Assembly (NCBI GenBank): GCA_021404565.1
Contig: JAAWWF010000050.1
Coordinates: 1-33,095 of the forward strand
Length of the DNA: 33,095 nt
Direction: 5' to 3'
Source of the DNA: Roseivirga sp.
GTDB lineage: Bacteria; Bacteroidota; Bacteroidia; Cytophagales; Cyclobacteriaceae
In this document: piece after piece, positions 1-10,187 of the stretch
Layout: every line of letters starts with the position of its first letter
How positions within the stretch are numbered: position 1 is the first letter of the stretch
Made by a program: the position numbers and the translations under genes
The notes under the pieces: generated by a model
What the model was told of the DNA's origin: nothing
Database searches by the model: none
What the model saw: only the letters and a program-made list of their open reading frames with translations

Positions 1-416
1 TTTCCGCTGTTCCATGAATCAGCAGGTTCCGGTCATTGGTGATTCCATCCGTTGCACTGCTACCTGTATCATCGCTGATGCCGGTAATCACAGGTTTGGC
101 CGGGGCGGTAAAATCAATGGTAATCACAAATCCATCGCTGGTGGCACTGCGGTTTCCGGCAATATCTATCGCCTCGGCTGTGGTATTCGAGATCATCTCC
201 GGCAGATTGAATCCTGTAATATCCAACGTCCAGTCTCCATTAGCATCTGCCTGAACGGAACCTATCAAGCCTCCGGGTGAGAAAACTTCTACAAGAGCAT
301 CGGCTTCCGCTGTACCATAAATCAATAGCTTCCTGTCACTGGTGACACCATCTGTGGCACTGCTACCCGTATCATCACTGATGCCGGTTATAATGGGCTT
401 GGCCGGAGCAGTAAAG
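1..416 (-). repeat. Tandem 101-codon Ig-like repeat units
   Basis: The sequence near base 2 recurs near base 305 (offset 303 bases, 101 codons), for example TTCCGCTGT and the TCATC-CTGATGCCGGT block. On the minus strand each unit begins about FTAPAKPxITGISDD and contains GTAEADALVEVF and NGDWTLD. One full unit occupies about 416-114 and the next runs off the window edge. These are protein-coding Ig-domain repeats, not a CRISPR array. Confidence 0.75.
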
Positions 417-3400
417 TCAATGGTATAAGATCCTTCTGACCCAACAAATCCCTCAAACAAATTCCCTGACAAATCGATAATGTCCTGACTTGTTGAAAAT
501 CCCAGACTCAGACCACCTTCAGTATTGATATTGGAAACGGTGACATCGTAGGTAGTATTTCCAAAGACATTCTTAACAGAAGTAATGCTGGCCGAGCCTC
601 CCGCAGCCGCTCCGGTGATTTCAAAATCTGCGATATCAACATTGGCGACTTGTTGCGCATTGAAATAGACCCTGAAAACAGCAGTTGATAAATTTATGAT
701 CTCTGAAGCTGGAGATTGCCTGTCTATGAAGGAAACCGTGGGTGCTGTCAGGTCTATCAGCACGGTCAAAGGAAACGAGTTATCACCTGTATTGCCCGCG
801 GCATCCGTGGCGGTGATGGAAATATTGCGATGTATTTCCGTAAGAATGCCTGTTGTCAGTGACCATACCCCCGATCCATCAGCTGTGGTAACTCCTAAAA
901 CTCCGTCAGTTGCTGTCACTGTCACCGTTGAATTGGCTTCTGCAGTGCCATTAATTTTGAGAACCGTGCTATTTGTAATATTGTCGGAATCTGAACTTCC
1001 CAAATCGGTGCTTGCATCGAGGTCTGGTGGAGGAGGCCAGGCAGGGGCAATATTATCAAGAATGATATTGGTCTCAGCTTCAAAGGCAGGATTGCCTGCA
1101 AAGTCTGTCACGTTGGCTGTTACGGTAATGTTTCCATTGTTCAAGCCACTGATATCGGCTGCAGTGGTTGTCCAGTTACCAAATACTACATTGGCTTGCA
1201 CCCGAACGGTGGGATTGTCACCATCATCAAACAGCACAGCCACTACACGACCATTTTCGACACCCGTAGTCTTACCACTGATTTTCACCTCGGCATCTTC
1301 AGAAGCATTCACCATATCATCAACGGCAATAGGCGTGGTAATGCTATTAGACGGGCTGTTGGCATCTATCATATCGGCCGTCTGGCTGATGGCAGTATTG
1401 TACAAGGAAGAGAGGTTGCCATTTGCATCACTGAGTATAAGGCGAATGGGGACATCGTCTTCCGCAGCTCTGTCGGTATGGCCTTCTACTACGGTATAGG
1501 TCGCTGAATAAGTATTGTCATTGTTGTCGGTAAAGTCCGTCAACGGCACACCATTGAGCGTTCCGCTATTCAGCGACAAACCCGTCTCATCTGTGGTCAT
1601 AGTAACGATAACGGCATCACCCACTTTGGCAGAAGTATTGGGTATAGAAACGGTATTGATAATCGGCCCGGCCTGATCATTCATAGTAACCGTGTTATTG
1701 ATCTGCCCGGTGACAGCCGCATTACCAGAGTCATCGAAGATGGAGTTGTCATCTGCCGGGTCTACCGTCAGGGTTTCATTCCCATCGGGTGCTCCGGTCG
1801 TAGTAAAGAAAATCCGTACACTAATCTCTCCCCCCTGAAGTGTCGAGGCCGCGTTTTCCAAAGCATTATCATTCTTTTTTACATTGCTTATGACAGGGTT
1901 GACGGCTGCGCCTCCACTTATCGACAAAGCAAAGTCGCTGACTTGCAAAGCCCCGTTACCAGTATTGGTACTATAGGCTCCATCTGTAAAACTCACATCC
2001 ACGTAGCTATTATCTCCTGCCAGTTGAGTAGCGATAAAACTCGGTGTAGAACCATCCACTACAAGGTCCGCATTAGCTCCCAGTGAGCCCGCTGCACCGG
2101 GATTGGGAAGGGTGAGAACGGCATCCAGGTTGGCTGCATCTTTGATGGATCCTCCATTCAATACAAGTGCAGTAGTACCGTTATAGTCCAGATCTGGGTT
2201 TGTGTCTCCCGTTTGGACAGTATATGTGAATTCAAGGGTTGAGGTACCGCTGCCACCACTATACGTAGCTTTTTGATCCGTGAGCCCCGTTTCCAGTTCC
2301 AAAGTAGGACTGCCTGTCACATTTACCGATTCATTAAAGGTTGTTTGTATGGTAATTTGATCAGTCGAGCCATAGTTACCATTAGCACTTGATGCCTTCA
2401 CGTTGGTGATTATGGGAGTAGTGTTGTCTATGGTATAAGTTTCCTCAAAGGTTATGTCTCCGGCAAAAGCATTCCCCGCCAGGTCTGTAATTCCGGTGTT
2501 CTCTGTAAAATCCAAATCCAATAATCCTTCAGTATTGATATTGCTCACCTTAATTTCATGCAAATAGAAGAGGAAGAAAAAGGTCTTTGAATATGAAAAA
2601 CCGGCACCACTGGCAGCCGAACCGGAAATGGAAAAATCAGTGGCATCTACATTCTCTACTGTCTCACTAAACAGTACCACAAATTCGGCATTGGAGCCAC
2701 TAAGGAATTGTTCTACCTGATCGGGTCGTTGTATGAAAGCCACAGGCGGGGTCTGGTCAATAGTGGCACCACCAACAAAAGATTTTTCACTTGTGTTACC
2801 TGCCGCATCTGTGGCCGTGACTACGATTATGTAGTCCCCTTCCGGCAAAGGGTCTGTGGTATATTCCCAAACCCCGGAGCCATCGGCCATTACAGTATCC
2901 AAAACCACGCTCGTCAACTCCACCACTCTTCTGGACAAAATCGCAACTTTAGAGTTGGCCTCTGCGGTTCCGGTCAGTTTTATCACCGAGTGATTGGTAA
3001 TGGCATCTGTTTGTGAAACCCCGGAGTTAGTACTTGGGTCTAATTTGGGTACAGCCGGCCGAGACGGGGCCAGCTTATCATTCAGTACAAGGGTGTTGTT
3101 ACTTTGACTGGCAGTGGCTGCGTCCCCTCCTATATTAAAAACAGAAGATCCATCCGTTAGATTCACGGTTAATATTTCGCTACCCTCGGCAAAACCGGTG
3201 GTATTGAAGAAGACCCGAATGGTGGTTTCTCCTCCTGTAAGGGCAGAAGCTGAGGCCTCTTCTATGTTGTCATTCTGCTTTATGCCCGATATTACCGGAT
3301 TGGTGGCTGATCCTCCGCTAATGGACAAAATAAAGTCGCTGACTTCCAAAGCACCGGTTCCGCCAATGGTACTATACACAGCCTCGCTGAAGACTACATC

Positions 3401-6400
3401 GATGTAGCTATTCTCTGGTGCCAGTGAAATCGAAGTAATGGTAGGTGCATCATCGGTAGTACCACCGGAGGTATTGCTGTAAATTCGGGATGAACTGGTT
3501 ACATGATCCCAGACGGCTCCTGAAAGCATAATCTCAAGATCCTGATCTTGATCCAGGTCACCTATAGCAATGGCCCCATCAAAAATACCATGAAGGGTAG
3601 TCTCATTATCCCTGGTAAAGTGACCCTCTCCATTGTTGTAGTACACAAAGGTTCGTGGTTCCTCTGAATCGCCATACTTTCCAGATTCTACAAGGTCGAG
3701 ATCACCATCCAGATCAATATCTCCAAACTCGGCTGTAGAACGAGATGGTCCCTCTTCGCTTTGGGTTTGAGTAAAGTTCCCAATCCCATCATTTTCATAA
3801 ATTAGAAATTGCGCTCCTCCCGATAGGTAAATATCCAAATCCTCATCTCCATCGATGTCAAATAGCAGTATCGTGCCATTGGCCAGGACCTCCAGTCCAT
3901 GATTGGTGACTTCTGTGAAGTTGCCATTACCATCATTGATATATAGCAACATTTGATCATTATCCATGCCATCTACACCCTGGACCAAGAGGTCTGCATC
4001 ATCATCTCCATCCAAATCTCCTACCGCCACACTTACCGCATCCAGTCCTGTCAAACCTGCCGTATGTAAAGTCAAAGTACCTGAACCGTTATTTAAATAG
4101 AGCTCTGCAATGAGCACATCAGCTCCATCCTGGCCAATCACCAGTAAATCCGGATGATCATCTCCGTTGGCATCTAGGGTAACAGATTTCCCGATAACGC
4201 CTGACAAACTAGTGGATATGTCCAGGGAAAATCCACCAGCACCATCTCCCAGGTAAAGTCTGGTATGCACTTCGTCACTTTGATTGAGCCCCGACAGGAT
4301 GATGTCTTCATGTGTGTCTCCATTGAAATCGGCAGCGGCAATGCTGGCATGTTCCAGCCCTTCAAATGGCTGTCCCGGGCTGAGGGTCAACTCACCCGAG
4401 CCATTATTGAGGTATAATTCACTCATGCTCTCTGTACCTTGATAAAAAGCCCCACTTACCAACAAGTCTTTATGGCCATCTTTATTAGCATCTAATAATT
4501 GAATGTCTCCATTTCTGAATTGGGGGAAGACATTTAATTGGGCACACTCAAAGGCATTTGCCCGGTCGTTGATGTAGACACGAGTGATAAATTCATCGGA
4601 AGAGACAGACGGATTAAGAACATCCGTAGTGCCATTATTCACAAAATCAGGAAACTCATCGCCATTCAGGTCACCGATGGTTACCCAACCCACATTACTG
4701 ATTTCATAAGTTTGGTGACTTCCATAATTGCCTGCTCCGTCATTCCAGAAGACAGCCAATTCTTCAAATGCTTTGGTGAAAACCACCTCTGCTACTCCAT
4801 CATTGTTGAGATCCGTGAAATGCAAGGTATGTGCATACTGAGAATTGAGATCATCAAAATCATTGGACGTATCTAATGAATAATTTCCAGACTGGTCATT
4901 GAGGTAGAGTAAAGTCTGGTCAGAGTCCAGAATGAACAGGTCAGGGAAACCGTCTCCATTCGCCTCTCCAAACGCAATGGCGTGATTGGTATTGACCGTT
5001 CTGAAGTTGCTTAGCACCTCAGTAAAAACACCACTTTCATAGCGATAGATAACATTCTTAAACCCATTTTCAAAGATTTCTACCAGCAGATCTACGCCTC
5101 CGTCATAAGGTATTGAAACTGCCACATCCAGTACAAATGCCTCAGTAAAACCGGTTAATATAGCCTCAGAAAAATCCCCTGAGCCATCATTCAAATATAA
5201 TTTGCCCTTGACCGCTGAAATAAGGAAAATGTCGGGATGGCCGTCTCCGTTAAAGTCCTCTATTTGGATGACACCACCTCGGGTACTTGGCAATACAATC
5301 TCACTTTGGTAATGTAGCTGTCCCTCAGCATCACCAAAATAGACTTTGGTAGGGCCTAAATCTCTAATAGAATTACCCGCTCTCTCTCCTCCAATAACCA
5401 TATCATTGATCCCATCCTGATTGAGATCAGCAATCTGAATAATGGGTCGGATTACCGAGCCTGACACACCAAAGTCCTGTGTCAAATCCATTCGTTGGTA
5501 ATGATTCCTGCCATCATTGATGTAGGCCATGTACTGATACCCACCAGCAGGTCCGACAGCAAAAAACAGAAAATCATTATCGCCATCGCCATCCATGTCA
5601 TAGATCAAATTCTCACCATGAGTGCCTTTGGCTAAGTCCAGGTCGGTTACAGGAGAGGAAGCCGGTTGGATAAGTTCAAAAGTGGTTTTATCCTGTGAAG
5701 GTGTTTCTGAATTGGTTTCATCACCTTCTTCAGACAAGTATTGATCTGCACCCACATCAATCCCACCGGATTGGCTTCTTTCATCCCCATCAATGTCATT
5801 TACTATATCGGGAATTGTGGTTCCGAAACGGTAGTTCGTAGCATTCGTGATATGATAGTCATCTTCTCCTGCAAATATTGGTGTAAAGGCCTGAGCGTTT
5901 TGACTGTAAAGTGCCTGATGAGTTTGCCAATCACTGAGAGAAGTACCTAAAAAAGCATCTGTGTAGTCACCATCCAGTTTCCAGGCCACCATGGTATAGG
6001 TGTTGGCATTACCCGAAAATAAGTTATGGTCCATCTTCAGGCTGTTCACCTCACCGATGTATACCTCATAATTTACCGTACTTTCTGCATGAAAAATATT
6101 ATTGAGCAGATCGAGATTATTGATGTTCGCAGTAGTTATGGTTGACAAGGTTCCAGAAGCGGAAAGGGTGTTATGTATAATCCTTACACCACTCAGGTTT
6201 CTGATGTTAACCGGGTGATGACTGGAAGTAATCACATTGTTGATTATATCTACATCGTCACATCCCTGAAGGCCCAAACCATGATAAGATGTCCTGTATA
6301 TTTGATTGGAGTTTATCTGACATGAAGTACTACCGGCAATGTACATACCGCGACTGCCATCTTCAATCCTATTACCTCTTACAACAACTCCGTCCCACCC

Positions 6401-7306
6401 ATTCACATTTATTCCATGTATGTCATCGGTAGAAGCCGTTATCTTTGTATCGAAGACATTATCTTCGATGGTAAGATTAGTGCCTCTGCTATCAACGACC
6501 TCACCTCCTATGTAGCCTTGCCAGCTGGCATCTAAGAAAATAGCTCCTACAGTCTTGTCTACAGGGAAGGGTCCGGTGAAAGTATTCCCACGAATTGTCA
6601 GTTCCTCTGATGAACCATTACTTTCTTTGAAGTGATCTATATGGGATTGTCCTTCACTGAAATCACTGTCGCTGATTGAAATATTCTTATAGTCATTCAG
6701 GTAAACCAGGACACCCGCTCCACTGAGTTCACTTGAGAATATGGAGATGTCTTCTACATCAACCAAGGAAACCGCAGAGGCAATGTGATCTGTGCTCTCA
6801 CTAAACACGTACTGCGAATTGGTTATTATCAGGTTTTCCAGTGTAATGTCAGCAGCACCGGTCGCATGGATTCCTTTGGTTTCGTTTTCGGCAAAAACCA
6901 CCTTAGTATCGGAAATATCACCCATCTCCAGAGTGAAATTTTTTAGCACCACATTACTCGTATTTGCCAGGGATATTCCGGATTTGTCAGCAATGATGCT
7001 ATCCAATGGATGGATTATGGTTAGTTCCTTGCTGGTGCCTGAAAATGTAATGGTAAAGGTGCCATTGTTCAGTGAACTCAGGTCAATGGTTTCGTGATAA
7101 GTTCCGTTCGCAATGGTGTAGACTATGTCTCCGGTCACAGCCCCCCCTCTTAAGTCTGCCAATGCTGCGGAAATGCTTGAATAATCTTCAGAGCCACCGG
7201 CTGTGCCAATAGTATAAGTGCCACTCAGATTTTGACTCAGAAGCGGTTGATACCCTGATGTGAGAAATAGCAATCCGAGATTGATGATTAGAACGGCCCT
7301 TTTCAT
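1..7306 (-). CDS. Giant secreted beta-helix / FG-GAP / Ig-like repeat surface protein (3' end beyond window)
   Basis: Open reading frame from ATG at 7306 leftward to base 1 without a stop, so at least 2435 residues; the C-terminus is outside the window. Residues 1-25 are a signal peptide (MKRAVLIINLGLLFL start). Residues about 30-525 are Asn/Ile-rich parallel beta-helix repeats ending in the IDVGADQ-type sequence common in such Bacteroidota proteins. Residues about 555-1270 hold thirteen FG-GAP/VCBS-like blade motifs of the form D-x-[ND]-x-D-G-x-x-D (for example DFNGDGHPDIFLIS), which usually bind calcium. Residues about 1280 onward are Ig-like and SWM-type repeats (TDTAGN/IDFTAP types), the last ones being 101-residue units. 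Such architectures belong to exported adhesins or matrix proteins, often type IX cargo in this phylum; the sorting domain would lie beyond the edge. Ligand and exact role are not visible. Divergent from the TPR-HTH regulator. Confidence 0.88.
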   Translation of the reverse strand, partial: MKRAVLIINLGLLFLTSGYQPLLSQNLSGTYTIGTAGGSEDYSSISAALADLRGGAVTGDIVYTIANGTYHETIDLSSLNNGTFTITFSGTSKELTIIHPLDSIIADKSGISLANTSNVVLKNFTLEMGDISDTKVVFAENETKGIHATGAADITLENLIITNSQYVFSESTDHIASAVSLVDVEDISIFSSELSGAGVLVYLNDYKNISISDSDFSEGQSHIDHFKESNGSSEELTIRGNTFTGPFPVDKTVGAIFLDASWQGYIGGEVVDSRGTNLTIEDNVFDTKITASTDDIHGINVNGWDGVVVRGNRIEDGSRGMYIAGSTSCQINSNQIYRTSYHGLGLQGCDDVDIINNVITSSHHPVNIRNLSGVRIIHNTLSASGTLSTITTANINNLDLLNNIFHAESTVNYEVYIGEVNSLKMDHNLFSGNANTYTMVAWKLDGDYTDAFLGTSLSDWQTHQALYSQNAQAFTPIFAGEDDYHITNATNYRFGTTIPDIVNDIDGDERSQSGGIDVGADQYLSEEGDETNSETPSQDKTTFELIQPASSPVTDLDLAKGTHGENLIYDMDGDGDNDFLFFAVGPAGGYQYMAYINDGRNHYQRMDLTQDFGVSGSVIRPIIQIADLNQDGINDMVIGGERAGNSIRDLGPTKVYFGDAEGQLHYQSEIVLPSTRGGVIQIEDFNGDGHPDIFLISAVKGKLYLNDGSGDFSEAILTGFTEAFVLDVAVSIPYDGGVDLLVEIFENGFKNVIYRYESGVFTEVLSNFRTVNTNHAIAFGEANGDGFPDLFILDSDQTLLYLNDQSGNYSLDTSNDFDDLNSQYAHTLHFTDLNNDGVAEVVFTKAFEELAVFWNDGAGNYGSHQTYEISNVGWVTIGDLNGDEFPDFVNNGTTDVLNPSVSSDEFITRVYINDRANAFECAQLNVFPQFRNGDIQLLDANKDGHKDLLVSGAFYQGTESMSELYLNNGSGELTLSPGQPFEGLEHASIAAADFNGDTHEDIILSGLNQSDEVHTRLYLGDGAGGFSLDISTSLSGVIGKSVTLDANGDDHPDLLVIGQDGADVLIAELYLNNGSGTLTLHTAGLTGLDAVSVAVGDLDGDDDADLLVQGVDGMDNDQMLLYINDGNGNFTEVTNHGLEVLANGTILLFDIDGDEDLDIYLSGGAQFLIYENDGIGNFTQTQSEEGPSRSTAEFGDIDLDGDLDLVESGKYGDSEEPRTFVYYNNGEGHFTRDNETTLHGIFDGAIAIGDLDQDQDLEIMLSGAVWDHVTSSSRIYSNTSGGTTDDAPTITSISLAPENSYIDVVFSEAVYSTIGGTGALEVSDFILSISGGSATNPVISGIKQNDNIEEASASALTGGETTIRVFFNTTGFAEGSEILTVNLTDGSSVFNIGGDAATASQSNNTLVLNDKLAPSRPAVPKLDPSTNSGVSQTDAITNHSVIKLTGTAEANSKVAILSRRVVELTSVVLDTVMADGSGVWEYTTDPLPEGDYIIVVTATDAAGNTSEKSFVGGATIDQTPPVAFIQRPDQVEQFLSGSNAEFVVLFSETVENVDATDFSISGSAASGAGFSYSKTFFFLFYLHEIKVSNINTEGLLDLDFTENTGITDLAGNAFAGDITFEETYTIDNTTPIITNVKASSANGNYGSTDQITIQTTFNESVNVTGSPTLELETGLTDQKATYSGGSGTSTLEFTYTVQTGDTNPDLDYNGTTALVLNGGSIKDAANLDAVLTLPNPGAAGSLGANADLVVDGSTPSFIATQLAGDNSYVDVSFTDGAYSTNTGNGALQVSDFALSISGGAAVNPVISNVKKNDNALENAASTLQGGEISVRIFFTTTGAPDGNETLTVDPADDNSIFDDSGNAAVTGQINNTVTMNDQAGPIINTVSIPNTSAKVGDAVIVTMTTDETGLSLNSGTLNGVPLTDFTDNNDNTYSATYTVVEGHTDRAAEDDVPIRLILSDANGNLSSLYNTAISQTADMIDANSPSNSITTPIAVDDMVNASEDAEVKISGKTTGVENGRVVAVLFDDGDNPTVRVQANVVFGNWTTTAADISGLNNGNITVTANVTDFAGNPAFEAETNIILDNIAPAWPPPPDLDASTDLGSSDSDNITNSTVLKINGTAEANSTVTVTATDGVLGVTTADGSGVWSLTTGILTEIHRNISITATDAAGNTGDNSFPLTVLIDLTAPTVSFIDRQSPASEIINLSTAVFRVYFNAQQVANVDIADFEITGAAAGGSASITSVKNVFGNTTYDVTVSNINTEGGLSLGFSTSQDIIDLSGNLFEGFVGSEGSYTIDFTAPAKPIITGISDDTGSSATDGVTSDRKLLIYGTAEADALVEVFSPGGLIGSVQADANGDWTLDITGFNLPEMISNTTAEAIDIAGNRSATSDGFVITIDFTAPAKPVITGISDDTGSSATDGITNDRNLLIHGTAE

Positions 7307-7611
7307 AGCTTCTGCTTTTTGTTTAGGTTGAATAGCGCCCTTCCTTGAGAGAGATATTTACACTGATACACCCTGTGTATTCAATTTTTTCGCTGAGGTC
7401 CGGCTTACACAAAGGAGAAGGAATATCAGCCTTAATTCCTAGAAAAGGGGGGGTGACAAATGGGTGATATGGGTCAAAATGCGTCCAGACCCGCTTTTTT
7501 TCAGAATCTATGAAGTACATTTAAACCTGATTTTTTGATCTCGGGGTGGGAGCCAATGCCTGGACATTTGCCTATTCTTATTCAGATCGTCCTACTAAAT
7601 AATGATTGACC
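7307..7611. promoter_or_regulatory. Divergent intergenic region between surface protein and TPR-HTH regulator
   Basis: 305 bases separate two divergent start codons, so promoters for both genes should lie here. It contains a run of seven G (about 7447) and a 65-codon minus-strand frame (7323-7520) with no recognisable features. I found no convincing TTTG/TAxxTTTG Bacteroidota promoter or operator palindrome by eye. The assignment rests on gene orientation alone. Confidence 0.4.
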
Positions 7612-9660
7612 ATGAAATCCTTACTGACCTTCATTGCTCAACTTGCAATCCTTCTACTACCTGTTTCAACCAGCTTTGCACAAAACCAAACCACAGTAGA
7701 TTCTTTGTTAAATGTTCTGGAAACAGACATCACCCCAAAAGAACAAATCACTACTTATGTGGATCTGGCCTATGAATACCAAATTGATGACACCGCTCAA
7801 ATGCGTGTCTACACTGATCGTGTACTTGAATTAGCGGAGAAAATAGGTGAAGAGGAATCTATAATATCCATAGTAGATGCAATGGACATTGTGGGTATGG
7901 CCTATTCTTTCAAGCGACTATTTGCGGAAGCCGAAGCGCAGTTTAAAGAGGTATTGAAAAAGTCTGAAGAATTTGGATACAAAAGAGGTGAGGGGGCAGC
8001 CTATAGCAGAATAGGCACCACTTATCTCTACAGGGGATATTTAGATACGGCTCAGACTCTTTTCACAAAAGCCATTGAGATCCAAAAAAGCATAGATGAC
8101 AAAAACGGGCTGTATTATACCTATTATAATGCCGGAACCCTCAGCGCCTATATAGGCAACTATGACGAGGCACTGGAATATTATCGTAACTCATTGGAGA
8201 TTACAATTGAAATGGGCGATGTAGCAACCCAGGTTACGCTCTATAATGGAATTGCCAACATCTATGGACTGCTAGGCCGCAGTTTGCCTGCACTGGATTA
8301 TTACCACAAGGCCCTGGATATTTTAGAAGAGGGCCTGGCAAGATCAACTCCCGGCACGCTCAATAATATTGGCAATATATATCATGGCAGACATGAATAC
8401 GCAAAGGCAATATCCTACTATGAAAGATCTTTGAAACACTATCAGGCACTGAGTGATTCGACCGGAATTGCACTTAGCTACAGAAATATAGGGAACTCTA
8501 CTATTTATCTTGGTGAAATTGACAAAGCCATAGAATACCTGGAACAGGCCGTAGCCTTGCACAAAAGACTGGGTGATAGAATTGAATTGGCTACGGCATT
8601 CACAGGTCTGGGGGAAGCCTATACCAAAGCCAACCGCAATTCGGAGGCTCTGAAAGCCTATGATGAATCGTTGACGCTTAACAGAGAAATAGGAGACAAA
8701 TCCGCCATTGCTACCAGCTTAACGGGGATTGGTTTCTTGCATGTGAAGCTAGGTAACATCAATCAGGCTGCTCAATGTGCTGAAGAAGCTTTGCCACTGG
8801 CTGATGAGTTGGGTGCATTAAGTGTATTGGTACTTGCCTATAAGCTCGAGGCACAGGTAAGAGATATACAGCAAGATTATAAAAGAGCATTCGATGCACT
8901 GGCCAGGTATAAGACTTTCAACGACAGCATTATTAGTAATGAAAATACCCGCGAGATTACCCGAATGGAGGCGGACTATGAATTTCAACAAGAAAGAGAT
9001 TCAGTTGCCTTCGAACAACAAAAAGTAGAGCTGGAGTTCGAGAAGGAAATAGAACGGGGAAAAGTTGTAAAACGGACTGCTACTGGTGGTGGATTACTTA
9101 TTCTCACTATCCTCATTCTTTTATACCGCTCTTATTTGATTAAGCAGAAAAATAATAAAGAGCTGACTTCTAAAAATGAAGAAATCACGGTCCTAAGAGA
9201 AACTGAAAAGAAAATGGCTGAGGAGAGCCTGGCGCTCAAAGAACGCGAACTGACCAATATCACGATGCTTTCGCATGAAAAGAATGAATTGCTACAGCAA
9301 ATCGGAGATCAAATCGCAAAAATTGGTAATAAAGTGGATGATAAAATAATTCCGAATCTGAAGGAAATCAAGCAAACCATCAGCTCCAACATCAGCGATA
9401 AAACCTGGGAATCCTTTACCTATCACTTTGAGCAAGTACACCCCAAATTCTTCAATAAACTAAAGGCCAAGTATGATGATTTGAGTCAAAATGATCTTAG
9501 GCTTTGTGCCTATATCAAAGTAGGTCTAAACAACAAGGTGATTGCTCAAATGGGCAATGTGACCCATGCAGCGGTTAAAAAGAATGTCAATCGACTGAAG
9601 AAGAAATTGGGTATTGGCCCCGATGACAGTCTGAGAGACTTTATAATTGAGTTTGCATAA
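7612..9660 (+). CDS. TPR-repeat transmembrane regulator with C-terminal helix-turn-helix
   Basis: 682 residues from ATG 7612. A TTG in frame at 7606 is possible, but the ATG gives a clean signal peptide (MKSLLTFIAQLAILLLPVST, cleaved near SFAQ). Residues about 35-440 are tetratricopeptide repeats (motifs such as Y-x-[KR]-A-L-x-[IY]). One transmembrane helix at about 491-510 (GGGLLILTILILLY) is followed by a coiled coil (about 515-570). The C-terminal HTH is at about 624-682, with NDLRLCAYIKVGL then a recognition helix ending RLKKKLGI. The family is a one-component signalling type common in Bacteroidota: a periplasmic TPR sensor with a cytoplasmic LuxR-like HTH. Targets and ligand are not visible; the divergent surface-protein gene is an obvious candidate target (inference). 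It stands alone, followed by a relic of a related HTH. Confidence 0.85.
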   Translation: MKSLLTFIAQLAILLLPVSTSFAQNQTTVDSLLNVLETDITPKEQITTYVDLAYEYQIDDTAQMRVYTDRVLELAEKIGEEESIISIVDAMDIVGMAYSFKRLFAEAEAQFKEVLKKSEEFGYKRGEGAAYSRIGTTYLYRGYLDTAQTLFTKAIEIQKSIDDKNGLYYTYYNAGTLSAYIGNYDEALEYYRNSLEITIEMGDVATQVTLYNGIANIYGLLGRSLPALDYYHKALDILEEGLARSTPGTLNNIGNIYHGRHEYAKAISYYERSLKHYQALSDSTGIALSYRNIGNSTIYLGEIDKAIEYLEQAVALHKRLGDRIELATAFTGLGEAYTKANRNSEALKAYDESLTLNREIGDKSAIATSLTGIGFLHVKLGNINQAAQCAEEALPLADELGALSVLVLAYKLEAQVRDIQQDYKRAFDALARYKTFNDSIISNENTREITRMEADYEFQQERDSVAFEQQKVELEFEKEIERGKVVKRTATGGGLLILTILILLYRSYLIKQKNNKELTSKNEEITVLRETEKKMAEESLALKERELTNITMLSHEKNELLQQIGDQIAKIGNKVDDKIIPNLKEIKQTISSNISDKTWESFTYHFEQVHPKFFNKLKAKYDDLSQNDLRLCAYIKVGLNNKVIAQMGNVTHAAVKKNVNRLKKKLGIGPDDSLRDFIIEFA

Positions 9661-9741
9661 TAAAACCCTGGATTTAAGAGCCAATTCAAAATCATTGTTT
9701 TGGTCTTATAACACACAGTTTGTTATCCGGTAAAAAGAAGG

Positions 9742-9912
9742 AGCAACTCCGATCTGAGGCTCTGTGTCTACATTAAGATGGGAATGGACGATAAGGAAAT
9801 CGCCCGGGTTTTCAATACTACTGAATCGATGAAGAAAAGTATCAACTGCCTGAAAAGGAAAATTGATCTGATTCCTGAAAATGAATTCCGAGATTTTTTA
9901 ATCAGCCAGTGA
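9742..9912 (+). pseudogene. Decayed fragment: C-terminal HTH of a second TPR-HTH regulator
   Basis: A frame ending TGA at 9910-9912 reads NSDLRLCVYIKMG then DDKEIARVFN, MKKSINCLKRKI and FRDFLIS. This matches, position by position, the last ~55 residues of the intact upstream regulator (NDLRLCAYIKVG, NKVIAQMGN, VKKNVNRLKKKL, LRDFIIE). There is no start codon or upstream domain: the frame meets a TAA at 9709. So only the DNA-binding end of a duplicated or deleted paralogue survives. It could in principle be expressed by readthrough, but I see no start. Confidence 0.7.
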
Positions 9913-10187
9913 TTCAATACCATTCCCACGTTTGTCGGATCAACATCAAGTCTACCCTGACAGTATCTATTTAGTTTGGAGCTACAGGACACTGAGTCAC
10001 AGTCCTCCCTGATAGTGTCAGTCACCAGTAAAGGCTGCCTTTAAACCAAGTACTGTTTTTTGAATGTATTACTGTTCCATAACCCCTTTACATGCCACTG
10101 ACTATCAGTAGGTTAAATCTCTTCAGATAATCCCGGGAATCCTCTTAATTCCCAGGGAAGGATATCTCACCACCCCCTTCTACATTA
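9913..10187. other. Intergenic stretch, no gene seen
   Basis: No frame with protein-like composition on either strand apart from a minus-strand shadow (9768-10025) that overlaps the HTH relic in antisense. There is no tRNA or rRNA signature. It probably represents further decayed sequence after the HTH fragment, plus the upstream part of the structured region that follows. Confidence 0.5.

Noticed and set aside
1-606. Regular DNA repeat near the left edge considered as CRISPR or transposon ends
   Set aside because: Period is 303 bases, in frame, and encodes Ig-like units.
7323-7520. 65-codon minus-strand frame upstream of the surface protein
   Set aside because: No domain, no homology pattern, sits in the divergent promoter region and has unlikely composition.
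7606-7611. TTG start giving two extra residues on the TPR-HTH protein
   Set aside because: ATG at 7612 gives a normal signal peptide and is the better start.
9768-10025. 85-codon minus-strand frame
   Set aside because: Antisense to the HTH relic; no protein features.
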